A stretch of 46,649 nucleotides of DNA, from NCBI GenBank assembly GCA_947373245.1, contig CANBWY010000011.1, positions 1 through 46,649 of the forward strand. Reading direction: 5' to 3'. The notes under the pieces are model-generated. The model saw only the letters and a list, made by a program, of their open reading frames with translations. It was not told the origin of the DNA and ran no database searches. Origin of the DNA: Comamonadaceae bacterium (lineage in GTDB: Bacteria > Pseudomonadota > Gammaproteobacteria > Burkholderiales > Burkholderiaceae_C). Within the stretch, counting starts at the first letter, position 1; each line of letters starts with the position of its first letter. This document shows, piece by piece, positions 41,657 through 46,649 of this stretch. A program made the translations under genes and the position numbers.

Positions 41657-44349
41657 CGCTTGAGCAAGACCTTCAAGGCGGCTTGCAAACGACGCGCCGC
41701 GGCTTCGTCATAGGCACCACCCAAAACCTGCGCGGCATCCGCTGCCCAAGTCATTTGGGGAGAAGGGTCGTTGCGGCGCGTCAGCAGTTGCAATTGCAAG
41801 GCACGGCGCGCATCCATTTGCGCGGCGGGCGTTGGCAGCTCCGCCGCCACTTCCAAACGCAGCAAAGGCGTGACCGCCTCGCCAGTCGGCTGTGCAGCCA
41901 AGGCTTGTGACCATTGCGTGCGTTGCGCGGGCGAGAGCTTGTTGCCGATGGCTTGCGCGGCTGGCAATTGCGCGGCATCGCGCTTTTCCCAAGCGTGCAT
42001 GAGTTGTGTCAACACCTCGCCATGGGCATGTGCCGCCAAACGACGCAAGGCGTCTTGTGCAGACTCCAAAGCAAAGCGTTGCGCACGGAAAGCGGCATCG
42101 CCTAAACGTGGGCCACGCGGCGCAAAGCCCTCGCGAGCACCGAAGCCCTCACGTCCCCCGTCACGCGGGGATTTGCTGTCACGACCAAAGCTAGGCTTGT
42201 CGCCGAATTTGCCACCCGGCTTGCCATCGCGACCACGCCCAGCGGGTACCGCTTCGGTGCGTTTTTGGCCCGGACGGTCATCACCGCGCACGGCCACCAC
42301 AGGACGTGGCGCCGCTTTGGGCTTGGCGGGGGCAACCTCAGCCACTGGCTCTGCAGGTACTTCGGAATCTGAAGCCTCTGCGGCTGGTGCTTCGTTTGCA
42401 TCTTCTGCGGCGTCTGCTGACGTCGCCTCTGCAGAAGCGTCAGCAGCTTCTGAATGGGTGGATGCTTCTTGCGTAGGTGTAGCGACAGGCTCAGCCGCAG
42501 CTGGTGCTGGTGCTGGTGCTGGTGCTGCAGCGCTAGCTACCACTTCACCACGTGCGATTTGTTCTAGTGTGTGCATCGCAGCACGAATGGCTGCGGCATC
42601 GCCTTTGGCTGTGGCCGAGTCCAAAGCCTTGGCAGCATCTAAAACGGCTTTGTCGTGCGGGGTCAATGCCGCTTGCGATTGCTCACGCACGGAGGATTTG
42701 CGGGCAAATGCTTCGTCGATGGGCTGACGGAAGGCGTCCCACAATTTTTGTTCTTGCTTGCGGTCGAGCACCACGGCGTGTGCTTCTTCTTGCCAGCGTT
42801 GTTGCAGGGCTTTGACGGCGTCCACACGCAACGATGGCGCAGCGCCCAAAGCTTGGGCTTCCGCAATGAGGGCGTGGCGACGGGCGAGGCTGGCTTTTTG
42901 CACGGCTTCCAAGGGCTCGTGTGCGGCATGGATGGCGGACTTCCAAACCGGCTGCAATTCGGCAAACATTTTTTCGCTCAGGTGACCGCTGTCGCGCCAG
43001 CGTTGGGCAAACTGGTGCAACTGACGCGCCACGCCTTTCCAATCCGGACCATTGGCGTGCACTTCGGCCCACGCCTTGACCTCTTCAATCAGGGCCAAGC
43101 GCTGCGCTTTGTGGGCCACGGTTTGCGCGCGCGCTTCTTTGAGCCACACATCCACCACCTCATGGGCGCGGTTGCAAGCCGCATCAAAACGCTTCCACAA
43201 AGCTGGGTTGGGCGCGGCTTCTTTGTCTATTTTTTTCCACTGCTCGCGCAAGTTGCGCAAGGTTTCTTGCATCTTGCGACCGCCCACGGCGGGCACGCGG
43301 GCCGCTTCTTCGGTTTTGGCTGCGACTTCGGCGGATTTTTCAATGGGTGTGGGTTGCGTGGCCTCGGCGACATCCGCGGCAGGGGCTTCCTCGGCTTGAG
43401 CTGCTTTGGCTTTCACAGGCTTGGCGGCAGGCGCGGGCTTGAACAAAGCCTCGGCTTGCATGGCCAACTCCAAACGCTTTTGATCCACCACGGCTTTGTC
43501 AGCGGTGGGCTTGACTTTGCGGGTGGCATCTACACCGGCCGCTGCGGGTTTGGCCGCTTTGGCGGGTGCGGCTTCTGGGTGCACCACTTCGCCGCGGGCC
43601 ACACGAATTTGGTCAGACCAAGCAGGCACGGCGGGCAAAGGCGCAGCGGCATCGGCAGCAGCAGCTTGGGTCAGCGTGAGTGCTTCGCAAAAGGCGGTCC
43701 ACACGGCTTGCACTTGTTGGGTACTGGTTTGCAAGGCTGGCGCGAACTTGGCATCCACGCTGGGCCATTGAACATCAGCCTCCAGGGCTTGGGCTTGGGC
43801 AGCCCAACGGTCCAAGTCAACTTGCAGGGCGTCGCGCTGGGCCAAGGCATCTTGCCAAGGCTTGGTGGAGAGCACCTCAATACGCTGAGCCAACAGCACC
43901 GCAGCTTCGCGCTGCACCTGGGTTTGGTGTTGCAGGTCTTCCACCGCTTTCACGCGCTCGGCCAAGGCGGCTTTCAAGCCTGCCAAAGGTTCGCGCGACA
44001 AGGGCGCACCCGCTTTGGCCGCGTCGCGCTGCCAGCCCATGGCGTCGCCCACGTTGATACGTGGCGCATCACGCAAGGCTTCGCCTTTGGCGGCCCACTC
44101 CACGATCAAGGCATCTTGGTCTTTGCTGCGGCGCAGCTCGTCGAGCTTCTCGCGCAGCACTTTGGACGCCCCCTTGTCGCGGTGGCTCATTTCGTCAAAA
44201 ACGGCTTGGAGTTGCTCCAAGGTGGGTTGGTTGGCCAGCCAATCGCGCAAGCGCGCGGTACGGTCAGCCGAGGTTGAAACGGTAAAGGCCCCGCCAGTCA
44301 GAGTGTCTAGGGCAGCGAGGTCGAGGGATTTGTTAGAAGAATCAGTCAC
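41653..44349 (-). CDS. Large DUF349-type coiled-coil protein
   Basis: An 898-residue, Ala-rich and mostly helical protein. Repeated units around Trp (NLREQWKKIDKEAAPNPALWKRFDAAC at about 367-393; LQQRWQEE...KLWDAFRQPIDEAF at about 530) match DUF349 repeats, which also occur in E. coli YeeN-neighbour YifE-type and YicH-like annotations only by name; function is unknown. Two low-complexity linkers interrupt it: an Ala/Pro/Lys stretch (about 255-345) and a long Ala/Pro/Glu then Arg/Gly-rich stretch (about 610-745). A final helical domain closes the protein. The RG-rich part suggests RNA or ribosome contact. It is divergent from the transglycosylase gene with a 76-base gap. Confidence 0.75.
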   Translation of the reverse strand: MTDSSNKSLDLAALDTLTGGAFTVSTSADRTARLRDWLANQPTLEQLQAVFDEMSHRDKGASKVLREKLDELRRSKDQDALIVEWAAKGEALRDAPRINVGDAMGWQRDAAKAGAPLSREPLAGLKAALAERVKAVEDLQHQTQVQREAAVLLAQRIEVLSTKPWQDALAQRDALQVDLDRWAAQAQALEADVQWPSVDAKFAPALQTSTQQVQAVWTAFCEALTLTQAAAADAAAPLPAVPAWSDQIRVARGEVVHPEAAPAKAAKPAAAGVDATRKVKPTADKAVVDQKRLELAMQAEALFKPAPAAKPVKAKAAQAEEAPAADVAEATQPTPIEKSAEVAAKTEEAARVPAVGGRKMQETLRNLREQWKKIDKEAAPNPALWKRFDAACNRAHEVVDVWLKEARAQTVAHKAQRLALIEEVKAWAEVHANGPDWKGVARQLHQFAQRWRDSGHLSEKMFAELQPVWKSAIHAAHEPLEAVQKASLARRHALIAEAQALGAAPSLRVDAVKALQQRWQEEAHAVVLDRKQEQKLWDAFRQPIDEAFARKSSVREQSQAALTPHDKAVLDAAKALDSATAKGDAAAIRAAMHTLEQIARGEVVASAAAPAPAPAPAAAEPVATPTQEASTHSEAADASAEATSADAAEDANEAPAAEASDSEVPAEPVAEVAPAKPKAAPRPVVAVRGDDRPGQKRTEAVPAGRGRDGKPGGKFGDKPSFGRDSKSPRDGGREGFGAREGFAPRGPRLGDAAFRAQRFALESAQDALRRLAAHAHGEVLTQLMHAWEKRDAAQLPAAQAIGNKLSPAQRTQWSQALAAQPTGEAVTPLLRLEVAAELPTPAAQMDARRALQLQLLTRRNDPSPQMTWAADAAQVLGGAYDEAAARRLQAALKVLLKR
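42501..42524. repeat. Hexanucleotide tandem repeat coding Ala-Pro
   Basis: Four exact copies of CTGGTG followed by a partial fifth, encoding the AP run of the low-complexity linker in the DUF349 protein. In-frame gain or loss of units would change linker length by two residues without a frameshift. Confidence 0.85.
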
Positions 44350-44425
44350 AAGTAGGGCTCACAGTAAATTAGGCGTGATTGTCGCCGAGGCTTTAAAATT
44401 TCCTCTACGCCTATTTTATAAATTT

Positions 44426-45271
44426 ATGTCTATTTCCATCTTTTCCAGATTAAAGCGAGGTTTACGCACCTTTGCGATGGATGTGGCGCAAGGTTTTTTT
44501 GCCATTTCTCACAACGGCTTGGCCGTGGTGGGCTTGTCGATCTTCTTTTTCGTGGTGGCGCTGACCGTGCGCCCCGATCTGCGCGTGGTGACAGAGGCCA
44601 AGGTCATGAGCTGGCTGCAAGAGCGCCAATACGACGAACTGGGCATTGCCACTGATGCCGATGCCGTCGACCGCGCCACGGCCACCGACCCCCGCGACCT
44701 GCCGAAACAACAAGCCAATTTGGCATATTGGCTCAGTAAAAAGTACCGCGTGGCGCCTGAGCCCCTCAGCGCACTGGTCGCCGAAGCCTATGACGTGGGC
44801 CCAAGCAACCAACTCGAACCCACCTTGATCTTGGCGGTCATGGCGGTCGAGTCAGGCTTCAACCCTTTTGCGCAGAGCAACGTCGGCGCCCAAGGCCTGA
44901 TGCAGGTCATGACCAAGGTACACGAGCAAAAATACGTCGGTTTTGGCGGCTCTTTGGCGGCCTTTGACCCTGTGGCGAACGTGCGCGTGGGGGTGAATGT
45001 GCTCAAAGAGTGCATCACCCGTGCGGGCGGCACCGAGGGTGGACTCAAACTCTACGTCGGCGCAGGCAACACCAAAGACGACCAAGGCTACGCGAGCAAG
45101 GTCATGGCCGAAAACGCCCGTTTGCAACAAGTGGCCAAAGGTGTGAAGGTGCCGATCGCCCCACCACCGGCCACTGCAGCTGAGGCAGCCACAGCGCGCC
45201 TTGAAAGCCTGTGGGAAAAAGCCCAGCGCTTGACCCCATTTGGCAAAGAGGACCCTGAGGATCCACGGTAA
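44426..45271 (+). CDS. Membrane-anchored lytic transglycosylase (SLT family)
   Basis: A 281-residue protein with one N-terminal transmembrane helix (about 31-48) and a periplasmic SLT domain. The catalytic Glu is Glu142 in MAVESGFNPFAQSNVGAQGLMQVM, the classic family-1 motif, followed by the shortened LYVGAGN in place of AYNAGPG. It cleaves the glycan strand of peptidoglycan. The ATG at 44426 opens MSISIFSRLKRG and is the first Met outside the divergent gene; the open frame further upstream is antisense to the DUF349 gene. The glyA riboswitch begins directly after its stop. Confidence 0.9.
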   Translation: MSISIFSRLKRGLRTFAMDVAQGFFAISHNGLAVVGLSIFFFVVALTVRPDLRVVTEAKVMSWLQERQYDELGIATDADAVDRATATDPRDLPKQQANLAYWLSKKYRVAPEPLSALVAEAYDVGPSNQLEPTLILAVMAVESGFNPFAQSNVGAQGLMQVMTKVHEQKYVGFGGSLAAFDPVANVRVGVNVLKECITRAGGTEGGLKLYVGAGNTKDDQGYASKVMAENARLQQVAKGVKVPIAPPPATAAEAATARLESLWEKAQRLTPFGKEDPEDPR

Positions 45272-45279
45272 ACTCTGGC

Positions 45280-45396
45280 TCGTGCGCAACTGGCGATAGG
45301 CGTACGGGGCTTACCCTGTACCGCTGACGTGGATGTATGACCACTGGGAAGCGCGCAGCCTCTTATCAAGAGGTTTTTAGCCGTTCGCCTGGGCAG
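45280..45396 (+). ncRNA. ZTP riboswitch (pfl motif) upstream of glyA
   Basis: Conserved parts of the pfl class are seen in order: AACTGGCG (45288-45295), a stem region ending in GACCACTGGGAAGC, then CCGTTCGCCTGGGCA (45381-45395). GGCG (45292-45295) can pair with CGCC (45386-45389) as the class-defining pseudoknot. Between the two halves is a linker hairpin CCTCTT-ATC-AAGAGG followed by five Ts (45359-45378). ZTP accumulates when 10-formyl-tetrahydrofolate is short, and glyA supplies one-carbon folate, so the link is physiologically sensible and known for this class. Confidence 0.85.
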
Positions 45397-45427
45397 CCAC
45401 AACTCCACCTTTTTACAGGACTGCCAG
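45389..45427 (+). promoter_or_regulatory. Expression platform: ribosome-site sequestering helix for glyA
   Basis: GGCAG (45392-45396), part of the riboswitch P3/pseudoknot domain, can instead pair with CTGCC (45421-45425), which directly follows the AGGA ribosome site (45417-45420). With one bulge the helix extends to CTGGGCAG/CTGCCAG. Ligand-stabilised P3 would prevent this helix and expose the site, i.e. translational switching on. Confidence 0.55.
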
Positions 45428-45428
45428 T

Positions 45429-46649
<1,221 letters not shown>

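Noticed and set aside
42655-44277. 540-codon open frame on the plus strand opposite the DUF349 gene
   Set aside because: Gly/Phe/Leu-rich translation that mirrors the Ala/Lys-rich opposite frame; no domain.

Overview
The window looks like chromosomal DNA from a betaproteobacterium of the order Burkholderiales, most likely the family Comamonadaceae (Limnohabitans/Rhodoferax-like). This is judged from protein character, the clpP-tig and cysS-alkA-accA-tilS-lysC gene orders, and dense packing; no 16S gene is present, so it is inference. Most of the window is ordinary core chromosome. The accessory-looking part is a low-GC patch at about 25,975-27,440.

Layout: 1-1,594 holds the start of clpP, tig and tRNA-Leu(UAG), all on the minus strand. 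1,647-5,865 is an RND efflux operon (lipoprotein adaptor plus pump) with a palindromic operator at its promoter. 5,961-8,914 (plus) is the hpnCDE squalene module, followed by a HAD phosphatase and hemH. 10,682-13,188 (minus) is an envelope/shape operon: bactofilin, membrane M23 peptidase, second bactofilin, RodZ-like protein. aroE, a degenerate EAL-domain membrane receptor and an exported subtilase follow. 17,194-25,894 (minus) is an eight-gene, tightly coupled uptake operon: peptide-type ABC transporter, FCD-type GntR regulator, gamma-glutamyltransferase-family Ntn hydrolase and a bile-acid-symporter-like carrier. Two identical 10-bp palindromes lie upstream, one of them inside the promoter spacer.

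25,975-27,440 carries a ParB-like ORF, a Cys/His HGG-motif protein and an orphan intrinsic terminator; it sits where I would expect a cysB-type regulator after cysA. 27,454-32,993 (minus) is the sulfate/thiosulfate transport operon: sbp, alpha/beta hydrolase, cysP-like, cysT, cysW, cysA. Its 5' leader folds on paper into a perfect three-way junction that buries the sbp ribosome binding site. I consider this the best candidate for an undescribed element.

33,481-38,894 (minus) is cysS, a DNA glycosylase, accA, tilS, lysC, tRNA-Ser(GCU) and a terminator. 38,997-41,656 (plus) holds a TPR protein, a periplasmic and a cytoplasmic cyclophilin, and lpxH, whose last codons contain the terminator of the convergent 898-residue DUF349 gene. 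The window ends with a membrane-anchored lytic transglycosylase and a ZTP-type riboswitch in front of glyA, which runs off the end. No CRISPR array, insertion sequence or prophage was seen.
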